This document shows positions 1 to 10,867 of a stretch of DNA of 64,000 nt, in pieces. The stretch spans positions 124,001 through 188,000 of the forward strand of contig NC_021291.1 in the NCBI RefSeq assembly GCF_000319575.2. Direction: 5' to 3'. The stretch's first letter is position 1. Every line of letters starts with the position of its first letter. Origin of the DNA: Spiribacter salinus M19-40. Its GTDB lineage: Bacteria > Pseudomonadota > Gammaproteobacteria > Nitrococcales > Nitrococcaceae. The position numbers and the translations under genes are program-made. The notes under the pieces are model-generated. The model saw only the letters and a list, made by a program, of their open reading frames with translations. It was not told the origin of the DNA and searched no databases.

Positions 1-564
1 ATCGTCGGCCGTGCCTTGCCCTGGCTGATTAGCGGGCTCGTTGTCGGCTCATTCGCGGGCGCACAGATTGCGGCAGCCGTACCGGGTCGCGCGCTGCAGA
101 TCATCTTCGGTGCGTTTGTCATATTACTTGCGGTGCGGATGGCGCTGGTGGGTCAGGTGCCGCCCGGGCGCGTCATGCCCCCTCCGCCAGTGGTCACGGG
201 CGTGGGTGGAGTGATCGGGACCATCGCCGGCATGGTCGGCATTGGCGGTGGCGCATTGATCGTGCCGTTTCTGGCCTGGACCGGGGTGGAGATGCGTAAA
301 GCCGTGGGCACCTCGGCGGCCAGCAATGTCTGCGTGGCCATCGCCGGTACGCTTGGCTTTATCGTGGCAGGGGTCGGTGAGGCAGGATTACCTGATTGGA
401 GCACGGGGTATATCTACTGGCCCGCTGTGGGTGGGATCACGCTCGCGAGCGTTTTTACCGCGCCGCTTGGGGCAAAACTCGCTTCGCGGCTGCCGGCGCA
501 GGTGCTGCGCCGGGCCTTTGCCGCGTTCCTGGTGGTCGTTGGGCTGAAGATGCTCGTCGGTTGA
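1..564 (+). CDS. TSUP (TauE/SafE) family membrane permease, 5' end missing
   Basis: The frame is open from base 1, so the gene begins outside the window; a TTG at 16 is probably not the true start. About 187 codons remain, forming alternating hydrophobic helices. A glycine-rich repeat (GVGGVIGTIAGMVGIGGG) followed by a small-residue helix is typical of the second half of TauE/SafE anion permeases. Family members move sulfite, organosulfonates or other anions across the inner membrane; the substrate cannot be read here. It ends 4 bp before the convergent accC stop. The family call is firm, the substrate unknown. Confidence 0.8.
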   Translation: MVGRALPWLISGLVVGSFAGAQIAAAVPGRALQIIFGAFVILLAVRMALVGQVPPGRVMPPPPVVTGVGGVIGTIAGMVGIGGGALIVPFLAWTGVEMRKAVGTSAASNVCVAIAGTLGFIVAGVGEAGLPDWSTGYIYWPAVGGITLASVFTAPLGAKLASRLPAQVLRRAFAAFLVVVGLKMLVG

Positions 565-568
565 GCGA

Positions 569-1912
569 TTAGGTCAGGCCAAGCAGCTTTTCAAGATAGT
601 GAATATTGGTGCCGCCGGCGCGGAAGCCGTGGTCGGTTAGCAGGCGCTGATGCAGTGGCGTGTTGCTCTGAATCCCCTCGATGACGAGCTCGCTCAGGGC
701 TGTTCGCATGCGCGCAATGGCACTGTCGCGGTCTTCGCCCCAGGTGATGATCTTGCCGATCATCGAGTCGTAGTGCGGCGGGACGATGTAGCCGGTATAG
801 ACGTGTGAGTCCACGCGCACACCGGGTCCGCCAGGTGGGTGATACAAGCTGATCTGCCCGGGTGAGGGCATGAAGCGCTCCGGGTCTTCGGCGTTGATCC
901 GGCACTCAATGGCATGGCCACGGAATTCAATATCCGATTGCGAGAACGACAGGGGCTCGCCGGCGGCCACCCGTATCTGCTCCGCCACCAGATCGCGTCC
1001 GGTCACCATCTCGGTGACGGGGTGTTCGACCTGGATGCGGGTGTTCATTTCGATGAAGTAGAACTCGCCATCCTCGTAGAGAAACTCGAAGGTGCCAGCG
1101 CCCCGGTAGCCGAGCGTCTGACACGCCTTGGCGCAGCGCTCGCCGATCGCGGCCCGCTCTTCCGGTGTAATGCCGGGGGCGGGGCTCTCCTCGATCACCT
1201 TTTGGTGGCGGCGCTGCATGGAGCAGTCGCGCTCACCCAGGTGCACGGCATTGCCGTGCTCGTCAGCCATGACCTGGATTTCGACATGGCGGGGATTGCC
1301 CAGGTACTTCTCCATGTAGACGATGCTGCTGCCAAACGCGTTGGCCGCCTCGGCTCGGGTTACGGAGATTGCGTGCAGCAAGGCGGCCTCACCGTGGACC
1401 ACGCGCATGCCCCGACCACCGCCACCCGCGGCGGCCTTGATGATGACCGGGTAGCCGATGTCGCGGGCGAGCTTGAGGTTGGTGGCCTCGTCATCATCCA
1501 GCGGCCCACCGGAGCCCGGCACGCACGGCACGCCGGCCGCTTTCATTGCATCGATGGCCGAGACCTTGTCGCCCATCAGTCGAATGGTCTCTGCGCGCGG
1601 ACCGATAAAGCGAAAGCCGGATTCCTCGACGCGCTCGGCAAAATCCGCGTTCTCGGAGAGAAAACCGAAGCCGGGGTGGATGGCCATCGTGTCGGTGAGC
1701 TCCGCCGCGCTAATAATCGCCGGGATGTTGAGGTAACTCTCCGCAGATGACGGCCCGCCAATGCAGACGGACTCGTCCGCCAGCCGAACGTGTTTCAGGT
1801 CACGATCGGCTGTGGAGTGGACAGCGACGGTGCTGATCCCGAGGCTGCGGCAGGCGCGCAGAATCCGCAGGGCGATCTCGCCGCGGTTGGCAATGAGGAC
1901 CTTTTCAATCAT
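569..1912 (-). CDS. accC: Acetyl-CoA carboxylase, biotin carboxylase subunit
   Basis: AccC carboxylates the biotin carried on AccB using ATP and bicarbonate, the first half-reaction of malonyl-CoA synthesis for fatty acids; cytoplasmic. The 447 residues match the usual length. N-terminal biotin carboxylase domain starts [14 protein letters not shown]; the ATP-grasp glycine loop is at residues 158-169 ([12 protein letters not shown]); metal and bicarbonate residues lie in [16 protein letters not shown] around 287-301. It lies 9 bp after accB in the classic aroQ-accB-accC order, so all three are probably co-transcribed. Confidence 0.98.
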   Translation of the reverse strand: MIEKVLIANRGEIALRILRACRSLGISTVAVHSTADRDLKHVRLADESVCIGGPSSAESYLNIPAIISAAELTDTMAIHPGFGFLSENADFAERVEESGFRFIGPRAETIRLMGDKVSAIDAMKAAGVPCVPGSGGPLDDDEATNLKLARDIGYPVIIKAAAGGGGRGMRVVHGEAALLHAISVTRAEAANAFGSSIVYMEKYLGNPRHVEIQVMADEHGNAVHLGERDCSMQRRHQKVIEESPAPGITPEERAAIGERCAKACQTLGYRGAGTFEFLYEDGEFYFIEMNTRIQVEHPVTEMVTGRDLVAEQIRVAAGEPLSFSQSDIEFRGHAIECRINAEDPERFMPSPGQISLYHPPGGPGVRVDSHVYTGYIVPPHYDSMIGKIITWGEDRDSAIARMRTALSELVIEGIQSNTPLHQRLLTDHGFRAGGTNIHYLEKLLGLT

Positions 1913-1921
1913 GACGAGGCC

Positions 1922-2374
1922 CTACTCAATGATGAACAGCGGTTGATCAAACTCCACCGGCTGGCCGTTTTCCAGCAGGACGGTGCTGACAACGCCGCTG
2001 CGGTCGGCCTCGATCTGGTTGAGCATCTTCATCGCTTCGATGATGCACAGGGTATCGCCTGCGCTAACCGTCTGGCCTTCTTCCACAAAGGGGGCGGCGT
2101 CGGGCGCGGGTGACCGATAAAAGGTGCCAACCATGGGTGAGCGCACGGCATGGCCGGTCACTTCAGGGGTTGCCGACGCGCTCGCGGTCTCAGCGGGTGC
2201 CGGTGCTGGTGCAGGGGCTGCGGCGGCCACTGGTGCGGGTGCGGGTGCGGGTGCCGGAGCAGCCGGGGCGCCACGGGCAATGCGGACGCTCTCCTCACCT
2301 TCGTGAATTTCGATTTCGTTGACGCCCGACTCGTCGAGGAGCTCGATCAGGCGTTTGATCTTGCGAATGTCCAT
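1922..2374 (-). CDS. accB: Acetyl-CoA carboxylase, biotin carboxyl carrier protein
   Basis: AccB carries biotin between the biotin carboxylase and carboxyltransferase parts of acetyl-CoA carboxylase. The ATG at 2374 gives 150 residues starting [13 protein letters not shown]; the frame is open further upstream but that part overlaps aroQ and looks unnatural. An Ala/Pro linker (about residues 36-62) joins the N-terminal helix to the biotinyl domain. Biotin attaches to Lys116 in EAMKM. The linker is encoded by a GC-rich near-repeat on the DNA. It sits 7 bp after aroQ and 9 bp before accC. Confidence 0.97.
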   Translation of the reverse strand: MDIRKIKRLIELLDESGVNEIEIHEGEESVRIARGAPAAPAPAPAPAPVAAAAPAPAPAPAETASASATPEVTGHAVRSPMVGTFYRSPAPDAAPFVEEGQTVSAGDTLCIIEAMKMLNQIEADRSGVVSTVLLENGQPVEFDQPLFIIE

Positions 2375-2381
2375 AAGTGCT

Positions 2382-2825
2382 TCAGTTCCGTTCCGCGGCC
2401 TGCAGGATGGCCTGCAGTGCCAGCTCGTAGCCGATGGGACCCAGGCCCGCAATAACGCCGCGCGCGGCATCCGAGAAATACGAATGCTGCCGGAAGGGCT
2501 CGCGGGCCTGGATGTTGGATAAGTGGACCTCGATAAACGGGATCGCGACTCCGGTCAGGGCATCGCGTAAGGCCACGCTGGTGTGGGTGAAGGCGGCCGG
2601 ATTGATGATGATGGCCTCAACGCCCTGACGGCTTGCCTCCTGGACGCGCTCAACCAGTGCATGCTCGGCATTGCTCTGGAACGTCTCAAGGTGCGCCCCG
2701 GCCGCCTTGGCCTGGTCGGCCAGCCGCTGATCGATCGTGGCCAGGTCAGTCGGGCCGTAGACATCCGGCTCACGCTGTCCGAGCAGGTTGAGATTGGGCC
2801 CGTGCAAGACCAGGACACGCGTCAT
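2382..2825 (-). CDS. aroQ: Type II 3-dehydroquinate dehydratase
   Basis: Converts 3-dehydroquinate to 3-dehydroshikimate in aromatic amino acid synthesis; a cytoplasmic dodecamer in the family. The ATG at 2825 gives 147 residues, the family's usual length. [17 protein letters not shown] carries the catalytic Tyr23; [16 protein letters not shown] and [17 protein letters not shown] are the substrate-binding and catalytic His segments. A longer frame to 2867 exists but adds residues not seen in the family. First gene of aroQ-accB-accC; a 100-bp gap from tlpA probably holds its promoter, though I see no clear consensus. Confidence 0.97.
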   Translation of the reverse strand: MTRVLVLHGPNLNLLGQREPDVYGPTDLATIDQRLADQAKAAGAHLETFQSNAEHALVERVQEASRQGVEAIIINPAAFTHTSVALRDALTGVAIPFIEVHLSNIQAREPFRQHSYFSDAARGVIAGLGPIGYELALQAILQAAERN

Positions 2826-2925
2826 GACAGCGCTCTTCGCCACAAAAGTGCGAGAAGTTTGCCCCATGAACGGCTTTTTTGTCCATTGTCACGACTGATC
2901 GCGGCGACTTCGCCGCATTTAAGCC

Positions 2926-3453
2926 CTATTCGTCGGTGAGATCCTCGAGAATCGGGCGCAGATCCGGTTCGTGGAGCTGACCGCTAAAGCGCTCGTGGAT
3001 GCGCCCGTCACGGTCGATGATCACGGTGTAGGGCAGTGTCCCGCGGTCGTTGCCATACGCGGCCGCGACATCCAGGGCCGCCTCCATGCCATAGAGCGTG
3101 GGATAGCCCATGTCGACCTGATCGATAAAACCCCGAATGGGCTCGGGGTCGTCGATCGCGACCCCGAGAAACTGAACGCCCTGGTCGTCAAAGGCTGTTT
3201 GCAGTTCGGTGAATAGCGGGATTTCCTCCCGGCACGGGGCACACCAGGTCGCCCAGAAGTTGAGGACCACGATGTCGCCATCCCACTCCGCGATGCGGCG
3301 GCGTTCACCGGCGAGGTCGGGCAAGGTGAAGTCAGGGCGCTGGACGGTTTCTTCCGGTGTCTGCTGCAGCCATATCACGGCGGCGACGCCGCCGCCGGCA
3401 CCGATCACCGCGGCTAACAGAACGGTAAGGGCTGTTCGCAGTCCGCCGGTCAT
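2926..3453 (-). CDS. TlpA/ResA-like membrane-anchored thiol:disulfide oxidoreductase
   Basis: Thioredoxin-fold protein of 175 residues with an N-terminal signal anchor (about residues 5-30), so the domain faces the periplasm. The redox motif WCAPC places the active cysteines at 71 and 74, followed by REEIPLF. Such proteins reduce periplasmic disulfides, often for cytochrome c maturation or protein repair. It starts 3 bp after the dsbD stop, so DsbD probably supplies its electrons. The TlpA/ResA/DsbE subtype cannot be fixed from sequence alone. Confidence 0.88.
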   Translation of the reverse strand: MTGGLRTALTVLLAAVIGAGGGVAAVIWLQQTPEETVQRPDFTLPDLAGERRRIAEWDGDIVVLNFWATWCAPCREEIPLFTELQTAFDDQGVQFLGVAIDDPEPIRGFIDQVDMGYPTLYGMEAALDVAAAYGNDRGTLPYTVIIDRDGRIHERFSGQLHEPDLRPILEDLTDE

Positions 3454-3456
3454 GGC

Positions 3457-5343
3457 CTAGCGCTCACTGAGCCCGGCACGGGCCCGGGCAATAAAGGGAT
3501 CGGCGTCCAGGAAGCCGAGGACGCGGGCGTCGCGGTTTTCCTGCCCGTCCGGGCCATAGAAGATGATCGCCGGCGGCAGGTACACCTCGAGGCGCTGCAT
3601 CAGCGCGCGGTGATTATCGTTCATGGCGGTGACGTCTGCGCGCAGCAACATGGCCTTGGCGACGGCGTCCTGCACCCGCGGGTCGGTGAACGTGCGTTGT
3701 TCAAGTTGCACGCAATAGACGCACCAGTCGGCATAAATATCGATCATCACCGGCCGGCCCGCTGCTTTCGCATCCTGCAGGGCCACCTCAAGCTCGCCCG
3801 GGCTTTCGATATCCCGGAAGGCCAGGCCTTCCGTGGCGCTTGTGCCACCAGTGCCGCCCACGCCGGCCAGGGGCCGCAGCACATCACCGCCGCCCGTGGC
3901 CGCACCCACCAGGCTGGCGCCGCCCCACACCATCAGTGCTAGTCCCAGGGTGCGGGCTAAGCGCTGCGCAGGGCGAACCGGCGGTGTCAGGCGTTCCGTT
4001 GCGCCGAGCCAAACCCCCGCACCGATGAACAGCACACCCCATAGCGCCAGAACGATCGGGCCGGCCAGGAAGCGCTCGAGCATCCAGAGCGCGACGGCGA
4101 GGAACCCCACGCCAAAGATGGCGCGCACGGTGTTCATCCAGGGCCCGCTGTGGGGCAGCCAGCGACCGGCCGCGGTGCCGATCAACAACAACGGCAGGCC
4201 CATGCCGTTGGCCAGGGTAAAGAGCGCCAGTCCGCCGAGCCAGGCATCACCGGTGCTGCCGATGAACACGAGCGCGGCGATCAGCGCCGGCCCGGAGCAG
4301 GCCCCAACAATGAGCGTGGAGAGGATCCCCATGATCGCCACGCCCACCAGCGTGCCGCCGCGCTGGCGGTTGGAGAGTGTGGTGAGGCGGGTTTGCAGCG
4401 CCGTGGGAATGCGGAACTCGAACACCCCGAACATCCCCAGCGCCAGGATGACGAACATGGCGGCGAACGCCCCGAGCACCCAGGGCGATTGCAGGTCGGC
4501 CTGAATGGCCGCGCCGGTGAGTCCGGCGGCCACGCCGGCGAGTGCATAGGTAATGGCCGTGGACTCTACATACACTAGGGACAGGCCAAGCGCCCGAAGG
4601 CTGCCACTGCGATGCGGGTCACCCGCGATGAGCCCCGAGAGGATGGGGATCATCGGATACAGACAGGCGGTGAAGGCGAGCAGAATGCCGGCGGCGAAAA
4701 AGCCGGCGAGCATGGCGGGCACGCTGGCCTCGTTCAGCAGGCGCTCCAGACGGCCGGCCTCACCGCCCCCGGCGCTCGGCTGGGCCTCGGCAACGGGGTT
4801 CTCGGCGCCGCTGTCAGTCGTGCCGACGGCCGGCGCCTCCGGGTTGATCGCGTAGTCGCCAGCGCCCCCGTCCAGCCGGGTCGAGACGGTGTAAGGCGGG
4901 TAGCAAACGCCCGACTCCGAGCAGCCCTGGAAGTCCACGGTGACTGGGGCGTCATCGCCGGTGGCGGGCGGGATCGGGGCAATCAGGGTGGCCGGTTCGG
5001 TGTACACCGGCTGGACGCCAAAGAATTCGTCTTCCTTGGTCTTCGCGCTCGGGAAATCGATGGCCGCGGTATCGATGGTGTTGTCGCCGACGGTCATCGC
5101 CAGGCTGTCGCGATACAGGTAGTAGCCCGGCTGGATGTCGATGGCAACGGCCAGTTCATTGTCCGCAACGCGGTTGGCGGTAATGACAAACGCCTCTTCC
5201 ACCGGTAGGACATCGTTGCTGTTGCCGCCGAACAAGCTGCTCAGGCCGCCTTGGGAGAGCGCAGTCAGCGGGATCAGCAGGAGCGCCAGCGCCGCGAAGC
5301 GCGCGAGCCGGTATCGACGAGTTGCGGGGTGCGCTTGGGTCAT
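3457..5343 (-). CDS. dsbD: Thiol:disulfide interchange protein DsbD
   Basis: DsbD moves electrons from cytoplasmic thioredoxin across the inner membrane to periplasmic thiol proteins. The 628 residues show a signal peptide (about 1-30), an N-terminal alpha domain with the pair in GCSESGVC, about eight membrane helices with transmembrane cysteines (FTACLYPMIP and GACSGPAL), and a C-terminal thioredoxin domain with CVYC at 541-544. All three redox modules are present. It overlaps the end of cutA by 4 bp and is followed closely by the TlpA-like gene, suggesting one transcript. Confidence 0.96.
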   Translation of the reverse strand: MTQAHPATRRYRLARFAALALLLIPLTALSQGGLSSLFGGNSNDVLPVEEAFVITANRVADNELAVAIDIQPGYYLYRDSLAMTVGDNTIDTAAIDFPSAKTKEDEFFGVQPVYTEPATLIAPIPPATGDDAPVTVDFQGCSESGVCYPPYTVSTRLDGGAGDYAINPEAPAVGTTDSGAENPVAEAQPSAGGGEAGRLERLLNEASVPAMLAGFFAAGILLAFTACLYPMIPILSGLIAGDPHRSGSLRALGLSLVYVESTAITYALAGVAAGLTGAAIQADLQSPWVLGAFAAMFVILALGMFGVFEFRIPTALQTRLTTLSNRQRGGTLVGVAIMGILSTLIVGACSGPALIAALVFIGSTGDAWLGGLALFTLANGMGLPLLLIGTAAGRWLPHSGPWMNTVRAIFGVGFLAVALWMLERFLAGPIVLALWGVLFIGAGVWLGATERLTPPVRPAQRLARTLGLALMVWGGASLVGAATGGGDVLRPLAGVGGTGGTSATEGLAFRDIESPGELEVALQDAKAAGRPVMIDIYADWCVYCVQLEQRTFTDPRVQDAVAKAMLLRADVTAMNDNHRALMQRLEVYLPPAIIFYGPDGQENRDARVLGFLDADPFIARARAGLSER

Positions 5344-5666
5344 TGGCGGTGGGTCGTCTCTTCGCCCACCCAGGCGAGATAGCCCGCCAGGCCGGTTTCC
5401 ACCGGTAGCGCCACGATCTCCGGGAGTTCATCGGGATGTAGATCGAGAATGCAGGCCTCGAGCCCCGTGTAGGCCGTAGCCGTAGTTTTTGCGACCAGTA
5501 GCCATTCCTCATCGCGCTCGACCTGGCCTTGCCAGCGGTAAACCGAGGTCAGCCCAGGGATGATGTTCACGCACGCGGCATGGCGACGCTCAACTAGCGC
5601 GTCGGCTAGCGCGTCTGCCACCGCCCGATTGGGGCAGGTCGTTAAAGTGACGAGGCGACGGGTCAT
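5340..5666 (-). CDS. cutA: Divalent-cation tolerance protein CutA
   Basis: Small trimeric protein of 108 residues linked to copper/divalent metal tolerance; its biochemical role is still unsettled. Family features include the central CVNIIPGLTSVYRWQGQV strand region, EEWLLVAKT and the C-terminal HPDELPEIVALPV. Its 3' end overlaps dsbD by 4 bp, the common cutA-dsbD arrangement in gammaproteobacteria. The 171-bp gap to groES holds the groESL promoter and leaves room for a divergent cutA promoter. Confidence 0.93.
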   Translation of the reverse strand: MTRRLVTLTTCPNRAVADALADALVERRHAACVNIIPGLTSVYRWQGQVERDEEWLLVAKTTATAYTGLEACILDLHPDELPEIVALPVETGLAGYLAWVGEETTHRQ

Positions 5667-5734
5667 TGGGCCTCCACATCCGGTCGGTCAAACTTGAATT
5701 CTATCACTGCCATCCCCATTCCATGACTCAGGTA

Positions 5735-5762
5735 TTGACGAGGGCGATTTCGTCACTATCAT
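5735..5762 (+). promoter_or_regulatory. Predicted sigma-70 promoter of groESL
   Basis: TTGACG (5735-5740) and TATCAT (5757-5762) are separated by 16 bases. Transcription would start inside the adjacent CIRCE element, the usual arrangement for HrcA-repressed groE operons. No clear sigma-32 heat-shock consensus was seen in the same interval. Confidence 0.6.
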
Positions 5763-5788
5763 TAGCACTCACCAACTGCGAGTGCTAA
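5762..5788 (+). promoter_or_regulatory. CIRCE operator (HrcA binding site) upstream of groESL
   Basis: A perfect inverted repeat TTAGCACTC-N9-GAGTGCTAA (arms 5762-5770 and 5780-5788) matches the CIRCE consensus exactly. HrcA binds CIRCE and represses groE until heat stress. It lies 50 bp upstream of groES and touches the predicted -10 box. An hrcA gene must lie elsewhere in the genome. Confidence 0.96.
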
Positions 5789-5837
5789 CAACAGCACATT
5801 TTTGCTTCTATAGTTCACATTTAGGGAGAAAAGGCAC

Positions 5838-6128
5838 ATGAATCTTCGCCCGCTACACGATCGAGTCGTCGTCAAGCGCATGGAAGAAGAGCGCACCACG
5901 CCGGGTGGCATTGTCATCCCCGATACCGCTGCCGAAAAGCCCATCCGGGGCGAAGTGGTCGCGGTCGGCAAAGGCAAGCGCCTTGACAACGGTGAGGTTC
6001 GCGCCCTCGACGTCAATGTGGGGGACAAGGTCCTCTTCGGGAAGTTCTCCGGCACCGAAGTCAAAGTCGGTGAGGAAGACGTCCTGGTGATGCGCGAAGA
6101 CGACATCATGGCAGTGCTCGAGGGCTAA
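5838..6128 (+). CDS. groES: Co-chaperonin GroES
   Basis: The 96-residue lid of the GroEL chaperonin. It starts [16 protein letters not shown] with a GGGAGAA ribosome site just upstream; [13 protein letters not shown] is the mobile loop that docks on GroEL. First gene of groES-groEL, 58 bp from groEL, under the CIRCE-controlled promoter. Confidence 0.99.
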   Translation: MNLRPLHDRVVVKRMEEERTTPGGIVIPDTAAEKPIRGEVVAVGKGKRLDNGEVRALDVNVGDKVLFGKFSGTEVKVGEEDVLVMREDDIMAVLEG

Positions 6129-6159
6129 ACGCCGCGCACGCTGAACCGCAACGTCATAG

Positions 6160-7833
<1,674 letters not shown>

Positions 7834-7882
7834 TCAGCCCCCGCGGCAACCCACCGGCCTGGCGCTCAGGCCGGCTTGCCTC

Positions 7883-7909
7883 AAAGCCCCGCTTCGGCGG
7901 GGCTTTTTT
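7883..7909 (+). terminator. Rho-independent terminator after groEL
   Basis: A 10-bp stem AAAGCCCCGC / GCGGGGCTTT with a TTCG tetraloop, followed by a run of T. It lies 50 bp after the groEL stop and closes the groESL operon before glnE. Confidence 0.95.
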
Positions 7910-7945
7910 ATTGTGAGTACCGAGCGGCCTCGCTAAGCTGCCGCC

Positions 7946-10867
7946 ATGGATATCAACCGACTCCCCGCGCCTCTGCAGGCGGCGCTCCCCGACCTCCCCG
8001 AGCCCCTTCAGGCACCGGTCGAGGTCGCCCTCGAGCGCCTGCCCGGGGACGCTGCCTTACCCGCGGACGACGCGGTGCTCGCCGAATTGCCCCGCGTTTG
8101 GGCCATGAGCGAATTCGCCTCGCGCACCTGCCTGCGCGATCCGGACGTGCTGCTCGCGTTGACCGAGCGTGGTGATTTAGCGCGATCCTACAAGCTGGGC
8201 GAGTATCGCGAGCGGCTGCGCGGCGATCTGGAGGGGATCGAGGCCGAAGCCGATCTCCACCGGGCCCTACGCCGGTTCCGCGCCCGCGAGATGCTGCGCA
8301 TTGCCTGGCGGGATCTGAGTGGCCGCGGCGATTTGGATGAAACGCTGCACGATCTCTCGGCACTGGCCGACGTGCTGATCGACGAGGCGCTGCACTGGCT
8401 TTATGCGCGCCTTTGCGCCCAACTCGGCACGCCACGCGACAGCGCCGGCAACGCCGAGCAGATGATTGTGCTTGGCATGGGTAAGCTGGGCGGGCGCGAG
8501 CTGAACTTCTCCTCCGATATCGATCTGATTTTCGCCTTCCCCGAGCCCGGGTTTACCGATGGCGACAAGCCGAAGGCGAACGAGCAGTTTTTCCTCCAGC
8601 TCGGCCGCTCCCTCATTGCCGCGCTGGATCAGCAGACACCCGATGGCCAGTGTTTCCGGGTGGACATGCGCCTGCGCCCGTACGGCGAAAGCGGTCCCCT
8701 GGCGATGAGCGTGCCCGCCATGGAGTTGTATTTCCTGGAACAGGGTCGGGAATGGGAGCGCTATGCCCTGATCAAGGCCCGTGTCGTGGCGGGTGATCAG
8801 GCCGCAGGTGCCGAATTGCTCGAGACCCTCTCGCCGTTTGTCTACCGAAAGTATCTCGATTACGGGGCCCTGGAGTCGCTGCGGGACATGAAGGCGATGA
8901 TCGCCCGCGAGGTCCGGCGCCGGCGTCTGGCCGACAATGTGAAACTCGGCCGCGGCGGGATTCGTGAGGTGGAGTTCATCGCCCAGGCGTTCCAGTTGAT
9001 CCGCGGCGGACAGGAGCCCGCACTGAGAGAGCGCGGCCTCCAGCCGGTGCTGGCCTATCTCGCCGACCAGGCCCTGATCCCGGCGCATGCCCAGGCTGAT
9101 CTCACGGCGGGTTATCGGTATTTGCGGGTAATCGAGAACCGGATCCAGGCCATGCATGATCGCCAGGCCCACGACCTGCCCACCGACGAGCTCGATCAGG
9201 CGCGTCTGGTGCTGGCCATGGGCGAGCAGGACTGGGCCAGCCTGCGAGAGACCCTAGATGACTGGCGACGTCGCGTGCAGGGGCATTTCGATCAGGTGTT
9301 CGTCGCCCCCCAGCAGGAGGACGAGGCCGAGAGCACCGATGTGCCGGACTTCGCTGACGTCTGGCACGACGTCCTGGATGACGAAGGCGCTCAGGAGGTA
9401 ATGGCGCATCAGGGGTTTACCGACACCGATACGGCGCTGACGCGCCTGCAACGCTTCCGTGACGGTAGTCGGGTGCGGGCGCTGTCTGACCAGGGGCGCA
9501 CACGGCTTGATCGGCTGATGCCCATGCTGCTGGCCGCCGCCGCGGGATCTGAGACACCGGATGATGCGCTGGATCGTTTGATCACGCTGCTGGATGGCAT
9601 CGTCCGGCGCACAGCCTATCTCGCGTTGCTCAACGAGCATCCCATGGCCGTATCCCAGTTGGTCCGACTGGTCGCTGGCAGCCCGTGGATTGCCCGGTAT
9701 CTGTCGCTGCACCCTATGCTGCTTGATGAGCTGCTGGATCCGCGCACGCTGTACGCGCCCCTCAGCCGCGACGCCCTGCTGGCCGAAGCGCAAGCGCGCA
9801 TGGCCACAGCGGACAGGGATGACCTTGAACAGCAAATGGAGATCCTGCGCCAGTTCAAGCAGACCCAGGTGCTACGGGTGGCCGCCGCCGATTTGGCGGG
9901 GGCTATTCCGGTGATGCTGGTGAGTGACTATCTGACCGATATTGCCGAAGTGGTGCTGGAGTGCGTGCTGCCCCTGGCCTGGCGTCAGGTGAGTCAGCGC
10001 TACGGCGAGCCGTTGCGCGCCGACGGCGAAGTGGCAGACTTCGGGATGGTGGCGTATGGCAAGTTGGGGTCATTTGAGCTGGGCTATGGTTCGGACCTGG
10101 ATGTGGTTTTTTTGCATGACACCGTGCCGGCGGGAACGGCCACCACGGGTGAGAAACCGGTGGAGCCGGCGGTGTTTTTCGCCCGCTTGGCTCAGCGCAT
10201 CATTCATATCCTCAATACCCCAACGCCCGGCGGGATTTTGTACGAAGTGGACACCCGCCTTCGGCCAAGCGGTCAGTCGGGTCTGTTAACCACAAGTCTG
10301 GACGCCTTTGCGGAATACCAGCGGGAGCGCGCCTGGACCTGGGAGCATCAGGCCCTGGTCCGCGCGCGCATGGTGGTGGGTAGTGAGGCGCTTTGCGTTG
10401 CTTTTCGCGGTGTCCGCCGAGAGATTCTGAAACGCCCACGCGATCGCGCCGAGTTGCGTGAAGAGGTGCGGCGCATGCGTGAGCGAATGCGCAAGGAGCT
10501 GGGTTCGCGCAATCGCGCATCCTTTGGCCTGAAGCAGGATCGCGGCGGTATCGCGGATATCGAATTCATGGTTCAATATGGCGTATTAGCTGGGGCTTTT
10601 AAGTGCCCCGGTTTGCTGCGCTATACGGACAATATCCGTCTGCTGGACGAGCTGGAACGGGCTGGTGAGTACAGCAGTGAGCAGGCCCGGACCCTCGCAG
10701 ACGCCTATCGGCACTATCGAGGCCTTGTCCATCGGCTGACACTCCAGGAGCAGTCGGCTGAGGTGCCGGTGAACGCGGTTGAGACCTCACGTTCAGCGGT
10801 GGCCGATGTCTGGAGCGCGGTTATGGAATTGGGGGCCGCAACGAACGCTGAGGAGAGCCGCGCATGA
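7946..10867 (+). CDS. glnE: Bifunctional glutamine synthetase adenylyltransferase/deadenylylase
   Basis: GlnE adds AMP to, or removes it from, glutamine synthetase in response to PII and glutamine, tuning nitrogen assimilation. The 973 residues fit the family. Two nucleotidyltransferase domains are visible: the N-terminal one with GMGKLGGRELNFSSDIDLIF (deadenylylase) and the C-terminal one with YGKLGSFELGYGSDLDVVF (adenylylase). Each is followed by an R-G-GGIREVEF or RGGIADIEF helix segment. The last 4 bp overlap the ilvE start (ATGA), so the pair is translationally coupled. Confidence 0.98.
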   Translation: MDINRLPAPLQAALPDLPEPLQAPVEVALERLPGDAALPADDAVLAELPRVWAMSEFASRTCLRDPDVLLALTERGDLARSYKLGEYRERLRGDLEGIEAEADLHRALRRFRAREMLRIAWRDLSGRGDLDETLHDLSALADVLIDEALHWLYARLCAQLGTPRDSAGNAEQMIVLGMGKLGGRELNFSSDIDLIFAFPEPGFTDGDKPKANEQFFLQLGRSLIAALDQQTPDGQCFRVDMRLRPYGESGPLAMSVPAMELYFLEQGREWERYALIKARVVAGDQAAGAELLETLSPFVYRKYLDYGALESLRDMKAMIAREVRRRRLADNVKLGRGGIREVEFIAQAFQLIRGGQEPALRERGLQPVLAYLADQALIPAHAQADLTAGYRYLRVIENRIQAMHDRQAHDLPTDELDQARLVLAMGEQDWASLRETLDDWRRRVQGHFDQVFVAPQQEDEAESTDVPDFADVWHDVLDDEGAQEVMAHQGFTDTDTALTRLQRFRDGSRVRALSDQGRTRLDRLMPMLLAAAAGSETPDDALDRLITLLDGIVRRTAYLALLNEHPMAVSQLVRLVAGSPWIARYLSLHPMLLDELLDPRTLYAPLSRDALLAEAQARMATADRDDLEQQMEILRQFKQTQVLRVAAADLAGAIPVMLVSDYLTDIAEVVLECVLPLAWRQVSQRYGEPLRADGEVADFGMVAYGKLGSFELGYGSDLDVVFLHDTVPAGTATTGEKPVEPAVFFARLAQRIIHILNTPTPGGILYEVDTRLRPSGQSGLLTTSLDAFAEYQRERAWTWEHQALVRARMVVGSEALCVAFRGVRREILKRPRDRAELREEVRRMRERMRKELGSRNRASFGLKQDRGGIADIEFMVQYGVLAGAFKCPGLLRYTDNIRLLDELERAGEYSSEQARTLADAYRHYRGLVHRLTLQEQSAEVPVNAVETSRSAVADVWSAVMELGAATNAEESRA

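Noticed and set aside
2210..2270. Tandem-like GGTGCG repeats as a minisatellite or CRISPR-like element
   Set aside because: They encode the Ala/Pro linker of AccB and need no other explanation.
2901..2916. GCGGCG/CGCCGC hairpin downstream of the TlpA-like gene as a terminator
   Set aside because: There is no T run on the strand being transcribed.
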